The notes: generated by a model not told the origin, from the sequence alone. A stretch of DNA of 64,000 nt from Bacteroidota bacterium (GCA_006226425.1 SBGX01000031.1:248001-312000), one strand, 5' to 3'. Shown: positions 1 through 9,073, numbered from the stretch's first letter. Translations and numbers: made by a program.

Positions 1-1116
1 TTCCGGATGTGGAATAGCTCCAGCCGAAAAACTCACACGGGATTGCTTTTCAATCGCCTTAATCTTATGCTTTTCTTTGGTATTTATGAGTACCAGTGAT
101 TCTCCCTGTTTTCCGGCACGAGCGGTTCTACCACTTCGATGGGTATAATTCTCAATGTCATCTGGTAGGTTGTAGTTGATCACGTGACTGATGTCATCCA
201 CATCAATTCCACGAGCTGCCACATCCGTAGCAACCAACAACTGTAATGTTCTGTTTCGGAAACGATTCATCACGTTATCCCGCTGTGCCTGTGACAAATC
301 ACCGTGCAAAGGTTCCGCATTGTATCCGTCTCTTCCCAGTTTTTCTGCCACCGATTGAGTTTCTCTTCTCGTACGACAGAATACCAGTCCAAAAATATTC
401 GGGTTAAAATCGATCAAACGCTTTAATGCTGCATAACGATCTTTCTCTTTCACGCTGAAATAAACGTGATCAATATTCTCATTACTCTGATTTTTATGTC
501 CAATGGAAACCTCCAACGGATTCTCCATGTAATTTTTGGCAATCCGCGCTACTTCTTTGGGCATGGTTGCTGAGAACAACCAAACATTTTTGTACGACGG
601 TGTTTCGTTCAGAATATAGTCAATATCTTCTTTGAAACCCATATTCAACATTTCGTCTGCCTCATCAAGCACCACGCATTCCACTTCTCCCAATCGAACA
701 GCTTTTCGTTTGATCAAATCGACTAAACGTCCCGGTGTTGCCACGATCACCGAAGCCTTCTTGACAGCAGTGATCTGTTTTTTAATATCTGTTCCACCAT
801 AAACAGGAACAATCGAAATACCCGAATCATATTTGGCAAAGTTCTTCATATCTCCAGAAATCTGCAGACAAAGTTCTCTTGTCGGACAAATAACAAGTCC
901 TTGCGGAGCCTTGGTATCACTACTAATATTGCTAATTAAGGGTAAACCAAACGCTGCGGTTTTACCTGTACCGGTTTGTGCCAGCCCTACAAAATCACTC
1001 TCACTCTGTAAAAGATAAGGAATTGCTTTCTCCTGAATAGGTGTTGGAGAGTCGAAGCCCAGATCTTCAATTGACCTCAGCACTTCTTGCCTCAGCCCCA
1101 ATTCATTAAAGGTCAT
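1..1116 (-). CDS. DEAD-box RNA helicase (C-terminus beyond window)
   Basis: ATP-dependent RNA helicase of superfamily 2, probably acting in ribosome assembly, RNA decay or cold response. The 372 residues present hold both RecA-like lobes. The Q motif (PTPIQ) is near residue 24, Walker A AQTGTGKT is at 46-53, PTREL and TPGR follow, DEAD is at 151-154, SAT near 182 and HRSGRTARAG near 323. The start ATG at 1116 begins MTFNELGLR and lies shortly after a TACCTTTG promoter element. The gene runs leftward off the window, so the C-terminal extension that would separate CsdA/DeaD from RhlE-type enzymes cannot be seen. The family call is certain; the subfamily is open, because many Bacteroidota carry several paralogues. 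Confidence 0.95.
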   Translation of the reverse strand, partial: MTFNELGLRQEVLRSIEDLGFDSPTPIQEKAIPYLLQSESDFVGLAQTGTGKTAAFGLPLISNISSDTKAPQGLVICPTRELCLQISGDMKNFAKYDSGISIVPVYGGTDIKKQITAVKKASVIVATPGRLVDLIKRKAVRLGEVECVVLDEADEMLNMGFKEDIDYILNETPSYKNVWLFSATMPKEVARIAKNYMENPLEVSIGHKNQSNENIDHVYFSVKEKDRYAALKRLIDFNPNIFGLVFCRTRRETQSVAEKLGRDGYNAEPLHGDLSQAQRDNVMNRFRNRTLQLLVATDVAARGIDVDDISHVINYNLPDDIENYTHRSGRTARAGKQGESLVLINTKEKHKIKAIEKQSRVSFSAGAIPHPE

Positions 1117-1135
1117 AATATTCTAAAATTGAGGG

Positions 1136-1143
1136 CAAAGGTA
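1136..1143 (-). promoter_or_regulatory. -7 element TACCTTTG for the DEAD-box gene
   Basis: On the minus strand TACCTTTG matches the Bacteroidota -7 consensus TAnnTTTG and ends 19 nt before the ATG. I see no clear TTG at the -33 position. Confidence 0.5.
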
Positions 1144-1211
1144 CGGTCTTTTTCATCAGCTCCGACAGAAGTCCTAAAATAAAGCTCTCCGAACTTGTTA
1201 TGCAGGTCAAA

Positions 1212-1237
1212 TAAAAAAGCCCGTCGATGACGGGCTT
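1212..1237 (-). terminator. Rho-independent terminator after the PKD/T9SS gene
   Basis: The arms AAGCCCGTC (1217-1225) and GACGGGCTT (1229-1237) form a 9-bp stem with a 3-nt loop. On the minus strand the stem is followed by a T-run, just past the stop of the 1244-2980 gene. Confidence 0.9.
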
Positions 1238-1243
1238 CCCTTG

Positions 1244-2980
1244 CTATTCTTTCAGGAACCTCTTTATTTGTTCCGTTCCGGAACTTCTTAATTTCAAGAG
1301 ATAACTCCCTCTACTTAACGTACTTAAATCCAATTTGGTTTGCGGGGAGTCTATCTTTCCTTTGCGGATAAGCTTCCCTTCGATCCCTAACAATTCATAA
1401 TTTCCCGCTTCAATTCCATCCATCTCAATCATTAAATGATCCTTGGTCGGATTCGGATAAATCGTGAAATGGAAGATTTCCTCTTCTGTCAACCCAGCTC
1501 CTTCCAGGGCCATGCATGACGAAGTTGATGAGCACGCGCCGGACGTCACTACCACATAATATTCTGCCAAATCTCCAGGCAGGAAGAAAGCAGAAGTAGC
1601 TCCAGCCACAGCTTGTTGGTCCGCACAACTGTACCACTGATAGCTGTCGTAAGCAGGTGACACTAGTAAACTATCACCTGATGCCATAATCTGCGAGATC
1701 ACGCTTCCCAACTGTAAATCAGTTACTACAATACTGTCACAACCATTTGCCGCACTTCCGAAAAGCGTATCCGTCACTAGCTGCGAATCATAATACCAGT
1801 TTCCGTGGAGCATTACTGAATCACATGCCTGCAAGCTTTGGTAATGAACCAATAGATTATTTGAATCCGAGATATATAATGGCAGATTCAATGTCGCCGA
1901 TGAATCGGGGTTACACAGTTGATTCGTCACGGTCAAACTCACCAGATATAAACCAGCACAATGATAGGTGTGGCTCGGAGAGTGATCCTGAGAGCTTGTT
2001 CCATCACCGAAATTCCAGGCAGAAACATCTGCATTGGCACTCAGATTCGTGAATTTTACATCTATCTGCTGGGTAAGCGAGTCCAACTCCAGCACCAACG
2101 GAGAGTAAACGAATAGCGGAGTCGGTGCAATGCAGCGCAATCCATCAATATAACTTGCTTTCGTATACACTTCCTGTCCCAGGATAAGATTTCCCTCTAC
2201 CTTTAAAACAGGAATTCCATAAGCGGAATCGAGCCATTCATAACTAACCAGGGTATCCGTGATTGGTACGGTAAGTGAATCTGTATACAAGGTATCTGTC
2301 TTATAAACCATCGTTTTTACCTTCAGAACTGAGGCAAAATCCCCGTATGGTGTTTTCAAGCTTCCCCATCCATCGATCTCGTAGCTTCGCCTTCTCTTGG
2401 CATCATATCTCAAAGGAACCCCTAATGAATTCAGATCTAACTTGTAACTACTTTTCGAAGTATAACTATCTCCATAGTTCATCGGAAAGCGAAAAATGGT
2501 ATCCGCTTCTTCATAGACCGTAATGAAAGGAATCGGAATTCCACCGACCTCGATCGTTGCTCCCTGCATTTGATAGGTTAGCGCACTGGCATTGTGTTGA
2601 TAATGATCCACCACATTAGCCAGCTTCAATGTTCCCAAAGTGACTGAATCCAACCCATATTGTCCTAGATTGGTATAAGCTGCGAACTGGCTGTTACAAC
2701 CAATGATGATCCCCTCATTGACACACCAACTGCTCTTATATCCTGCGGATGAAGGATCTAAAAAACGTTGGTCCTTTTGTTGATTCAGTCCCAATGCGGA
2801 AAAATCCCAGTTCACATTCGCACCACTTTGCGTAAAATCGTGTGCACCAAATCCCGAGTTGGCGACACTGATGTGGAAACTATCACTCACCGCAGCGTAA
2901 TTATCCGAGGTATAGGTGATTTGAGATTTGACAGAGGCCCCTAATAATAAAGTAGTTGCCAGCAGTAATGTTCTTTTCAT
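1244..2980 (-). CDS. Secreted PKD-domain protein with T9SS sorting domain
   Basis: Exported protein of 578 residues with no recognised enzymatic domain. The N-terminus MKRTLLLATTLLLGASVKSQ is a Sec signal peptide. Residues about 20-290 are unique. A PKD-type beta-sandwich lies near 300-370 (core WNFGDGTSSQDHSPSHTY). An Ig-like stretch follows, and the last 75 residues, starting around FTIYPNPTKDHL, are a typical type A T9SS C-terminal sorting domain. By family knowledge such proteins cross the outer membrane through the type IX system and are attached or released at the surface. It is a single-gene unit ended by a strong terminator. The function of the N-terminal half is unknown; adhesion or substrate binding is only a guess. 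Confidence 0.85.
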   Translation of the reverse strand: MKRTLLLATTLLLGASVKSQITYTSDNYAAVSDSFHISVANSGFGAHDFTQSGANVNWDFSALGLNQQKDQRFLDPSSAGYKSSWCVNEGIIIGCNSQFAAYTNLGQYGLDSVTLGTLKLANVVDHYQHNASALTYQMQGATIEVGGIPIPFITVYEEADTIFRFPMNYGDSYTSKSSYKLDLNSLGVPLRYDAKRRRSYEIDGWGSLKTPYGDFASVLKVKTMVYKTDTLYTDSLTVPITDTLVSYEWLDSAYGIPVLKVEGNLILGQEVYTKASYIDGLRCIAPTPLFVYSPLVLELDSLTQQIDVKFTNLSANADVSAWNFGDGTSSQDHSPSHTYHCAGLYLVSLTVTNQLCNPDSSATLNLPLYISDSNNLLVHYQSLQACDSVMLHGNWYYDSQLVTDTLFGSAANGCDSIVVTDLQLGSVISQIMASGDSLLVSPAYDSYQWYSCADQQAVAGATSAFFLPGDLAEYYVVVTSGACSSTSSCMALEGAGLTEEEIFHFTIYPNPTKDHLMIEMDGIEAGNYELLGIEGKLIRKGKIDSPQTKLDLSTLSRGSYLLKLRSSGTEQIKRFLKE

Positions 2981-3002
2981 AGTGTTTATTGTTAATGATT
3001 GA

Positions 3003-4208
3003 TTATTGTTGATAGCGCGTCCAGAAGTAGGTATGACTTACCCCAAAGTAGCTTCCGGTCACTTTTAATTTTCCTGATTTCATGAGTTGAAGCTGTCCAC
3101 TGACCTGCAAATTTCTACTTGGAACATATAACTTTCCTTTGTTCCAGGTCGAGTTTCCGGCATGTACAAAACCTTTCAGAATAGAAAGGGACTCTTTCCC
3201 CTTCTCCTTCAGTTTTCGCTCAAGCTCCAACTGTTTTTGTGCATCCAGGGCATGTAGGACTTTTCCATAATATTTCCCATTATCCGCCTGATAGATTCGT
3301 ACGACGGCTTTGCCATTCTCCCCCTCCGAAATCCATTTCCCCAGGATTCGATCGGCTCCATCAGAACCGCTAAACGAACATAACATCAATGGTAGAAGCA
3401 GCAACCACGTTCCACGAGACCATCCAGAACGAACAAGCGAGTCTTTCCCAAAACGACGTTCCTGAATTTCATCGTATGTGGCCACATAATCGGGATGCTC
3501 AGTCTTCATGACCCGATCCCAAAAACGGAAATAAAGCCCATAATTCCCATGAAAATCTTTGTGGTGCAAGTTGTGATACACCGAAGTATTCAGAACCTGA
3601 AACCAGATGGAACGACGAAAGCCTCGAGGCATCAATTCATAGCCCAAATGACCGTAGACATTGATCAAAAATCCTAGTAAGCCAAAGGACATCAAGGCCA
3701 ATGGATGCATCGGTAGAATGAATACCAAAATCAGTAGGATCATGTTTTCCAAAATAGCTTCCAGCAGATCGAATGAATAGGATGTCCAAGGTGAAGGATT
3801 GGTTGACTGATGATGGGTCAAGTGAACCTTTCGAAAAAATCTGGGTTTGTGCACGATTCGGTGCATCCAATAAAAATAGGTGTCCTGAATGATCAAGGCT
3901 ACAATCACACTCAGGGGAATCCACCAAAGAGAATAATCACTCAATTGATCATACACCAGTGTTAGCTTGCGAAATGGTGTAAAAAGCACCAGACTGGCTA
4001 TGGCGGCGATAACCAGAATGGTCATGAGCGAATTTCTGATCTCGCTCACAAAGTTTGTCCTTTTCGCCTCTCTGGATTGGATTTTATTCCGTTTAAAACG
4101 ATTTCGACACAAAAAATAAAACAGTAAAAAAGGAATTCCTGCCAACAAGAAATAACGGAGCCCGGATGTGAGCAGGATACTTAAAAATTTAATTACATAG
4201 GTTTCCAT
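3003..4208 (-). CDS. Fatty acid hydroxylase/sterol desaturase-type membrane enzyme fused to DUF2147
   Basis: The N-terminal two thirds is a membrane di-iron hydroxylase/desaturase-type protein. It has several hydrophobic segments and the histidine clusters HRIVH, HLTHH and HNLHH that bind the iron pair in this superfamily. After a hydrophobic linker (TWLLLLPLMLCSFSG) the C-terminal ~110 residues, starting near DRILGKWISEGENGKAVVRI, match DUF2147, a small lipocalin-like domain normally encoded alone with its own signal peptide. The linker probably threads DUF2147 into the periplasm. I chose the ATG at 4208 (METYVIKFLS); an in-frame ATG at 4244 and a TTG at 4268 are possible. It probably shares a transcript with the Crp-family gene upstream. 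The lipid substrate is unknown. Confidence 0.85.
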   Translation of the reverse strand: METYVIKFLSILLTSGLRYFLLAGIPFLLFYFLCRNRFKRNKIQSREAKRTNFVSEIRNSLMTILVIAAIASLVLFTPFRKLTLVYDQLSDYSLWWIPLSVIVALIIQDTYFYWMHRIVHKPRFFRKVHLTHHQSTNPSPWTSYSFDLLEAILENMILLILVFILPMHPLALMSFGLLGFLINVYGHLGYELMPRGFRRSIWFQVLNTSVYHNLHHKDFHGNYGLYFRFWDRVMKTEHPDYVATYDEIQERRFGKDSLVRSGWSRGTWLLLLPLMLCSFSGSDGADRILGKWISEGENGKAVVRIYQADNGKYYGKVLHALDAQKQLELERKLKEKGKESLSILKGFVHAGNSTWNKGKLYVPSRNLQVSGQLQLMKSGKLKVTGSYFGVSHTYFWTRYQQ

Positions 4209-4271
4209 AATCGATTGATTTGATTCTGTAACAAATGTCTCCATTCCCGGGCTTGGGTCAATTAACAAAAG

Positions 4272-4865
4272 TTAAGTGGCAGAACTTTTTTCTGCTAAAC
4301 GTTTTCTAATTCTACTAAGTGAAACAGGCGTTATTCCTAAGAAAGAAGCCAAATGTTTGTCTTGCACTCTCCCAACAATATCTCCCTGTTCAAGCAGATG
4401 CAAATACCTTTCTTCCGGAGTGTTGACCACAAAAGACTTGATCCGCTTAGAACTCCTGACAATCATATCCTGCAACATGTGTTTCCTGGCCTTTTCAAAT
4501 TTTGGATGTCGATCGAGAAAATCCTGCAACAAATCGTAATCAACTTCCCAAATTTTACAATCTTCCAGCGCCTCAATCACCTGGGTTGATGCTTGGTTTT
4601 CCAACAATACTTCAATCGACCCGATTGGCTCCTTCTCTTTGGCAAAAAAGTGGGTACGTTCCTCCCCGTCTTCCCGGATAAAATAGGCCCTCATGATTCC
4701 TTGTTGGATATAAGCAACCTTCCTTTTCTCACTGCCCAATTCAATGAACAGATCTCCCGCTTTCAGTTTTCGGTATCTGGCAAGGCGGGATAATTTATAG
4801 ATATCCTCAAAGTTCAGAAAACGAAACAGGGTCAGAAAGTCATATACCTGATCTTTGTTCAGCAT
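4272..4865 (-). CDS. Crp/Fnr-family transcriptional regulator (no Fe-S cysteines)
   Basis: This 197-residue protein has an N-terminal cyclic-nucleotide-binding-type beta-barrel (about 20-120), a long dimer helix and a C-terminal winged helix with recognition-helix sequence GITPVSLSRIRKRLAEK. That sequence is typical of the small Bacteroidota Crp-like group. Only one cysteine is visible, so an FNR-type iron-sulphur sensor is unlikely. The ligand is unknown. It is the first gene of a minus-strand unit with the hydroxylase-DUF2147 gene and is divergent from the cbb3 operon, with 246 bp between them. Whether it acts on either neighbour cannot be told from sequence. Confidence 0.88.
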   Translation of the reverse strand: MLNKDQVYDFLTLFRFLNFEDIYKLSRLARYRKLKAGDLFIELGSEKRKVAYIQQGIMRAYFIREDGEERTHFFAKEKEPIGSIEVLLENQASTQVIEALEDCKIWEVDYDLLQDFLDRHPKFEKARKHMLQDMIVRSSKRIKSFVVNTPEERYLHLLEQGDIVGRVQDKHLASFLGITPVSLSRIRKRLAEKSSAT

Positions 4866-4884
4866 GCAGTAGAAAGTGTTTTCC

Positions 4885-4913
4885 TAAAGTTATCAATTTC
4901 TTGTTTCTTTCAA
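4885..4913 (-). promoter_or_regulatory. Promoter of the Crp-family gene
   Basis: On the minus strand TTG (4911-4913), an 18-nt spacer and TAACTTTA (4885-4892) match the Bacteroidota TTG/TAnnTTTG promoter with one mismatch. The start codon follows about 20 nt later. Confidence 0.55.
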
Positions 4914-5041
4914 CATGATCCTCCTCTTCGTTCTCAAAAAGTGGTTCCGTTTTAAAAAAGCGAAAATAAAATAACTATTTCGCTCTTAAAGCAGTAACGA
5001 ACACCCCTGAAACACTCTAAAACAAAGGGCTTTCAAAAAAC

Positions 5042-5055
5042 CTGATAAGAATCAT
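5042..5055 (+). promoter_or_regulatory. FNR-type operator upstream of ccoS
   Basis: The sequence CTGATAAGAATCAT contains a perfect TGAT-N4-ATCA dyad and matches the FNR consensus TTGAT-N4-ATCAA except at the two outermost bases. Its centre is 63.5 bp before the ccoS ATG. If transcription starts close to the ATG, as the CAAATTTG at 5100-5107 suggests, the box is near -61.5, a class I activator position. The likely binder is the FNR-like protein encoded at 15111-15800; that link is inference. Confidence 0.75.
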
Positions 5056-5099
5056 GTTTTTGCATAATACAACTCATTATTTAAATAGGCTTCTAAAAT

Positions 5100-5107
5100 C
5101 AAATTTG
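5100..5107 (+). promoter_or_regulatory. Putative -7 element CAAATTTG of the cbb3 operon
   Basis: One mismatch to TAnnTTTG, ending only 4 nt before the ccoS ATG, which would give a leaderless or nearly leaderless message. The weak match fits a promoter that depends on the activator site at 5042-5055. Confidence 0.4.
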
Positions 5108-5111
5108 CACT

Positions 5112-5297
5112 ATGGGAATTATCTATCTGATGTTGATTGTAAGCTTGCTGATTGCCCTCTTCTTTTTGTTTTCCTTTTTATGGGCTACAAAGAGTGGACA
5201 GTATGATGATGACTACAGCCCATCGATCAGAATTCTCTTCGATGATGAAACGAAATCCGAACAAAAAAAAGCAACACATGGAAATCGAAAAGTTTAG
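5112..5297 (+). CDS. ccoS: CcoS, cbb3 oxidase assembly protein
   Basis: A 61-residue inner-membrane protein with one N-terminal transmembrane helix (IIYLMLIVSLLIALFFLFSF), followed by the CcoS signature FLWATKSGQYDD. CcoS is needed for insertion of haem and copper into the catalytic subunit of cbb3-type cytochrome c oxidase. Length and position fit, since in Bacteroidota ccoS usually precedes the fused ccoNO gene. The hydrophilic C-terminal tail is longer than the minimal family core. Its last 20 bp overlap the start of ccoNO, implying translational coupling. It is the first gene of the operon and lies just after the FNR-type box. Confidence 0.93.
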   Translation: MGIIYLMLIVSLLIALFFLFSFLWATKSGQYDDDYSPSIRILFDDETKSEQKKATHGNRKV

Positions 5298-7461
5298 TTA
5301 TGACAACCGGATTGTCCGGAATTTTGCCTATGCCACCATCATTTGGGGGATCATTGGGATGCTTGTTGGGCTAATAGCCGCCCTGCAACTGGCATTTCCG
5401 GAATTTTTCAATGATTATTTGGGCTTCAGCTTCCTGTCTTTTGGACGAATCAGACCTCTCCACACCAATGCAGTCATCTTTGCCTTCGTTGGGAATGGTA
5501 TTTTTATGGGGGTTTATTATTCTTTGCAACGACTGTTAAAAGCCAGGATGTGGAGTGATAAACTGAGCTACATTAACTTCTGGGGTTGGCAATTTATCAT
5601 TCTTTGTGCGGTACTGACCCTTCCTTTTGGGATTACCACCGGGAAAGAGTATGCTGAACTGGAATGGTGGATCGATATTTTGATTACGCTCCTATGGGTT
5701 GTTTTCGGTATCAACATGTTTGCTACCATCCTTGTTCGTCGTGTGAAGCACCTTTATGTAGCCATTTGGTTCTATATTGCCACCTTCGTAACTGTAGCGA
5801 TCCTACACATCTTCAACTCTTTCGAACTACCAGTTTCTTTCCTGAAAAGTTATAGCTGGTATGCCGGAGTACAGGATGCACTTGTTCAGTGGTGGTACGG
5901 TCACAATGCCGTTGCATTCTTCCTAACAACCCCTTATCTGGGATTGATGTATTACTTCGTTCCAAAAGCGGCTAACCGTCCGGTTTACTCATACCGACTG
6001 TCTATCATTCACTTTTGGGCATTGATCTTCATTTATATCTGGGCTGGTCCTCACCACTTGCTTTATACCTCTTTGCCTGACTGGGCTCAAAGTTTAGGAG
6101 TCGTATTCTCCGTGATGCTGATCGCTCCTTCCTGGGGTGGGATGTTAAACGGATTGCTGACCCTTCGTGGTGCCTGGGACCGTGTGCGTGACAATGTCAT
6201 GTTAAAGTTCATGGTAGTTGCCCTTACCTGTTACGGGATGGCCACTTTCGAAGGACCACTATTGTCCCTGAAGAATGTGAATATGATCTCTCACTTTACA
6301 GACTGGACCATTGCACACGTTCACGTGGGTGGTTTGGGATGGAACGGGATGTTGACCTTCGGTTTGCTCTATTGGCTATTCCCACGAATGTTCGGAACAC
6401 CACTCTATTCTAAAAAAATGGCTAACCAACACTTCTGGATCGCCACACTGGGAATCATTCTTTATGCCATTCCAATGTACATCGCCGGATTCATGCAAGG
6501 TTTGATGTGGCAGGATTTCAATCCGGATGGAACTTTGGTGTACAAAGACTTCCTGGAAACAGTTGATGCCCTGAAACCATACTATATCCTTAGATCTATT
6601 GGTGGATTGTTGTTCATCTCCGGAGCTGTGATGATGTTCTACAACCTGATTCGTACCGCGAAGTCCGGAAAACTGATTCCAAACGAAGAAACGGAAGCGG
6701 CAGTTACGAAGAATGTACAGGTTGAAACTGGTCGCGAATACTGGCACCGTACCATTGAGCGTAAACCAGTACAGTTTATGATCATCAGTTTATTGGTAGT
6801 AGCCATCGGTGGATTGGTTGAAATTGTTCCGACCATGATCGTCAAAAGCAATGTACCAACCATTTCTCAGGTCAAACCATACACGCCACTTGAGCTTGAA
6901 GGACGTGATATCTACATCAGTGAGGGTTGTTACAACTGTCACTCTCAGATGATCCGACCACTCCGCTTTGAAACGGCTCGCTATGGAGAATACTCTAAAT
7001 CAGGAGAGTTTGTTTATGATCACCCATTCCAATGGGGGTCTAAACGGACCGGGCCGGACCTTGCCCGCGAAGGGGGACTCAGAAGTAACTACTGGCACTA
7101 TCAGCACTTGATCCGTCCGAAAGATATTTCCAGCGGCTCCATCATGCCAGCTTACCCCTGGTTGAAAGAAAATGAATTGGATAAAAGTCTGATCGAAAGT
7201 AAAATCGGTGCTATGAGAACACTTGGGGTTCCATATCCGGAAGGATACGAAAAACAAGCACTGGCAGATCTTGAAAAACAAGCACTGGAAGTTGCCACGG
7301 ATATTGTCAACAACCAACCAAAAGAAATTTTGCAGAGTGTGAATGTCAAGCAGGAAATCAATACGATCAAAAACAGTGAAATTGTGGCGATCATTGCCTA
7401 TCTGCAACGACTTGGAATGGATATCCAAAAAATGAATACAGCGTCTTCTAACACTAAATAA
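5278..7461 (+). CDS. ccoN: Fused CcoN/CcoO subunit of cbb3 cytochrome c oxidase
   Basis: Catalytic subunit of the high-affinity oxidase, reducing O2 at the haem b3-CuB site. This 727-residue protein joins CcoN and CcoO, an arrangement common in Bacteroidota. Residues about 1-480 form a 12-helix haem-copper domain with the histidine motifs RPLHTNAV, WYGHNAVAF, GPHHLLY and IAHVHVGG. The CcoO part begins near 520 with one membrane helix and carries the haem c site C551-YN-C554-H555. I chose the ATG at 5278 (MEIEKFSYDNR) because upstream in-frame starts lie deep inside ccoS and code for non-CcoN sequence. It is followed at 6 bp by ccoQ. All key ligands are present, so the enzyme should be active. 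Confidence 0.97.
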   Translation: MEIEKFSYDNRIVRNFAYATIIWGIIGMLVGLIAALQLAFPEFFNDYLGFSFLSFGRIRPLHTNAVIFAFVGNGIFMGVYYSLQRLLKARMWSDKLSYINFWGWQFIILCAVLTLPFGITTGKEYAELEWWIDILITLLWVVFGINMFATILVRRVKHLYVAIWFYIATFVTVAILHIFNSFELPVSFLKSYSWYAGVQDALVQWWYGHNAVAFFLTTPYLGLMYYFVPKAANRPVYSYRLSIIHFWALIFIYIWAGPHHLLYTSLPDWAQSLGVVFSVMLIAPSWGGMLNGLLTLRGAWDRVRDNVMLKFMVVALTCYGMATFEGPLLSLKNVNMISHFTDWTIAHVHVGGLGWNGMLTFGLLYWLFPRMFGTPLYSKKMANQHFWIATLGIILYAIPMYIAGFMQGLMWQDFNPDGTLVYKDFLETVDALKPYYILRSIGGLLFISGAVMMFYNLIRTAKSGKLIPNEETEAAVTKNVQVETGREYWHRTIERKPVQFMIISLLVVAIGGLVEIVPTMIVKSNVPTISQVKPYTPLELEGRDIYISEGCYNCHSQMIRPLRFETARYGEYSKSGEFVYDHPFQWGSKRTGPDLAREGGLRSNYWHYQHLIRPKDISSGSIMPAYPWLKENELDKSLIESKIGAMRTLGVPYPEGYEKQALADLEKQALEVATDIVNNQPKEILQSVNVKQEINTIKNSEIVAIIAYLQRLGMDIQKMNTASSNTK

Positions 7462-7467
7462 ACGAGC

Positions 7468-7671
7468 ATGTTACGATTTATCAAACATCATATGACCACC
7501 ATTGACGGGATCGAAATATACCCGATCATTTCCCTACTGATTTTTGTGACCTTCTTCGCTTTCATGTTGGCCTACGTGCTTCGAATGAAGAAGACTCGCA
7601 TTCAGGAATTAAGTGAAATTCCACTGGAAAACGAGCAAGAAAGTCGAACCCAAACAAAAAATACGTTATGA
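7468..7671 (+). CDS. ccoQ: CcoQ-like small subunit
   Basis: A 67-residue single-span membrane protein with a hydrophobic helix around residues 17-38 (YPIISLLIFVTFFAFMLAYV), then a positively charged cytoplasmic segment starting RMKKTR. CcoQ stabilises the cbb3 complex and is defined mostly by size, topology and its place between ccoO and ccoP. It lies exactly there, and its end overlaps the ccoP start by 4 bp. Sequence identity in this family is low, so context carries the call. Confidence 0.88.
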   Translation: MLRFIKHHMTTIDGIEIYPIISLLIFVTFFAFMLAYVLRMKKTRIQELSEIPLENEQESRTQTKNTL

Positions 7672-9068
7672 AAAACTTAGTTCGCATCACCATCTGGCTA
7701 ATTCTTCCACTATTGCCTGTTCAATTGCTGGCCCAGGGAGAACAGTTATTCAAAGCCAAATGTAATACCTGTCACCTGGTCGACAAAAATTCGACTGGTC
7801 CACACCTCAAGGGGGCTAAACAAAAATGGATTGACGCCGGTGAGGGAGATTTGATCTATGAATGGGTTCGTAATCCACAGGGCTTGGTTGCCAGCGGAAA
7901 AAGTAGCATGGCTGCAAAAGCAGACGCATACAGTCCAACGGCTATGACTCCTCAAAATCTGAAAAACGAAGAAATCGATGCCATTCTGGACTACATCGAT
8001 AACTACACCCCACCTGCTCCGGCGGCAACTGCAGCCTCCGGTGGAGATGCTCCGGTAACAATTGTTCCGAATTACAAGGACAATCTCAACATCTTTTATG
8101 CATTGATTACCGGAACATTCTTGCTCCTAATAGCCATTTTACTCTTGTCGAACTCTATTATCTCCCTGGTGAAATCTGAGTATTTCAAAGAAAAGATCAA
8201 AGAACGAGAAGCAAATGGCGGACTAAAAACACTACTGGTCATTGTGACATTTGGTCTCATGACATTTGGAAACGACGCTCTGGCAATGAAATGGGGGGCA
8301 ACGCAAGGAGCTCCCGAAGGGACTCCCTGGTTACTCGTGGAAAGCAGTGATATTTACCTACTACTCACTATAAATATCATCTTGCTGGGCGTCGTTTTAT
8401 ATCTGCGCAATATGTTCAACCATTTTATGCGCATGACCAAGGATGAAAAACAAGTTCAGGAAGAACCGTCCGCTATTCAAAACATCAACCGGGTGTTGAC
8501 AGATGCCGTTCCAATTGAGGAAGAGGAAAAAATCATGTTACACCATGAATACGATGGAATCCGGGAGCTGGACAACAACCTTCCACCCTGGTGGGTTTGG
8601 GGATTCTTCGCAACCATTGTTTTTGCCTTCGTCTATTTGTTCAATTACCATATCATTGGCGTTTCGGATCTTCAAATCGAAGCCTATAACAAGGAAGTGA
8701 AGCAAGCAGAAATCGATGTCAAGGCCTACCTGGAAAAAATGGCCATGAACGTGGATGAAACTTCTGCTACCATGCTCACAGATGCCAAAGACCTCTCTGC
8801 CGGAAAGTCCATTTTCAATGCAAACTGTGTCACTTGTCACAATCCAGCTGGAGAAGGAAACATTGGTCCCAACCTGACAGATAAAAACTGGATTTACGGT
8901 TTTGACATCAAAGAAATATTCAAAACCATTAAAAAAGGAACTCCAAAAGGAATGCCGGAACATGCCTCCAAACTGAATCCGGTACAGATACAACAAGTAT
9001 CTTCTTACGTGCTCAATTTGCCTGAAGCCAAAGGGAAAGAGCCCGAAGGGGATATTATCGAAAAATAA
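7668..9068 (+). CDS. ccoP: CcoP-type membrane cytochrome c of cbb3 oxidase, split haem domains
   Basis: Electron-input subunit of the oxidase. Residues 1-23 are a signal peptide, followed at once by a cytochrome c domain with C32-NT-C35-H36. About three hydrophobic segments lie between 135 and 245. Then comes the FixP N-terminal module with helix PWWVWGFFATIVFAFVYLFN near 305-325, and a second cytochrome c domain with C387-VT-C390-H391 and later Met candidates. Classical proteobacterial CcoP has one or two membrane helices followed by two adjacent haem domains. Here the two haems are separated by about 350 residues and several membrane helices. The operon position and FixP module make the assignment firm. 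The start at 7668 overlaps ccoQ by 4 bp. Confidence 0.93.
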   Translation: MKNLVRITIWLILPLLPVQLLAQGEQLFKAKCNTCHLVDKNSTGPHLKGAKQKWIDAGEGDLIYEWVRNPQGLVASGKSSMAAKADAYSPTAMTPQNLKNEEIDAILDYIDNYTPPAPAATAASGGDAPVTIVPNYKDNLNIFYALITGTFLLLIAILLLSNSIISLVKSEYFKEKIKEREANGGLKTLLVIVTFGLMTFGNDALAMKWGATQGAPEGTPWLLVESSDIYLLLTINIILLGVVLYLRNMFNHFMRMTKDEKQVQEEPSAIQNINRVLTDAVPIEEEEKIMLHHEYDGIRELDNNLPPWWVWGFFATIVFAFVYLFNYHIIGVSDLQIEAYNKEVKQAEIDVKAYLEKMAMNVDETSATMLTDAKDLSAGKSIFNANCVTCHNPAGEGNIGPNLTDKNWIYGFDIKEIFKTIKKGTPKGMPEHASKLNPVQIQQVSSYVLNLPEAKGKEPEGDIIEK

Positions 9069-9073
9069 ATAGT

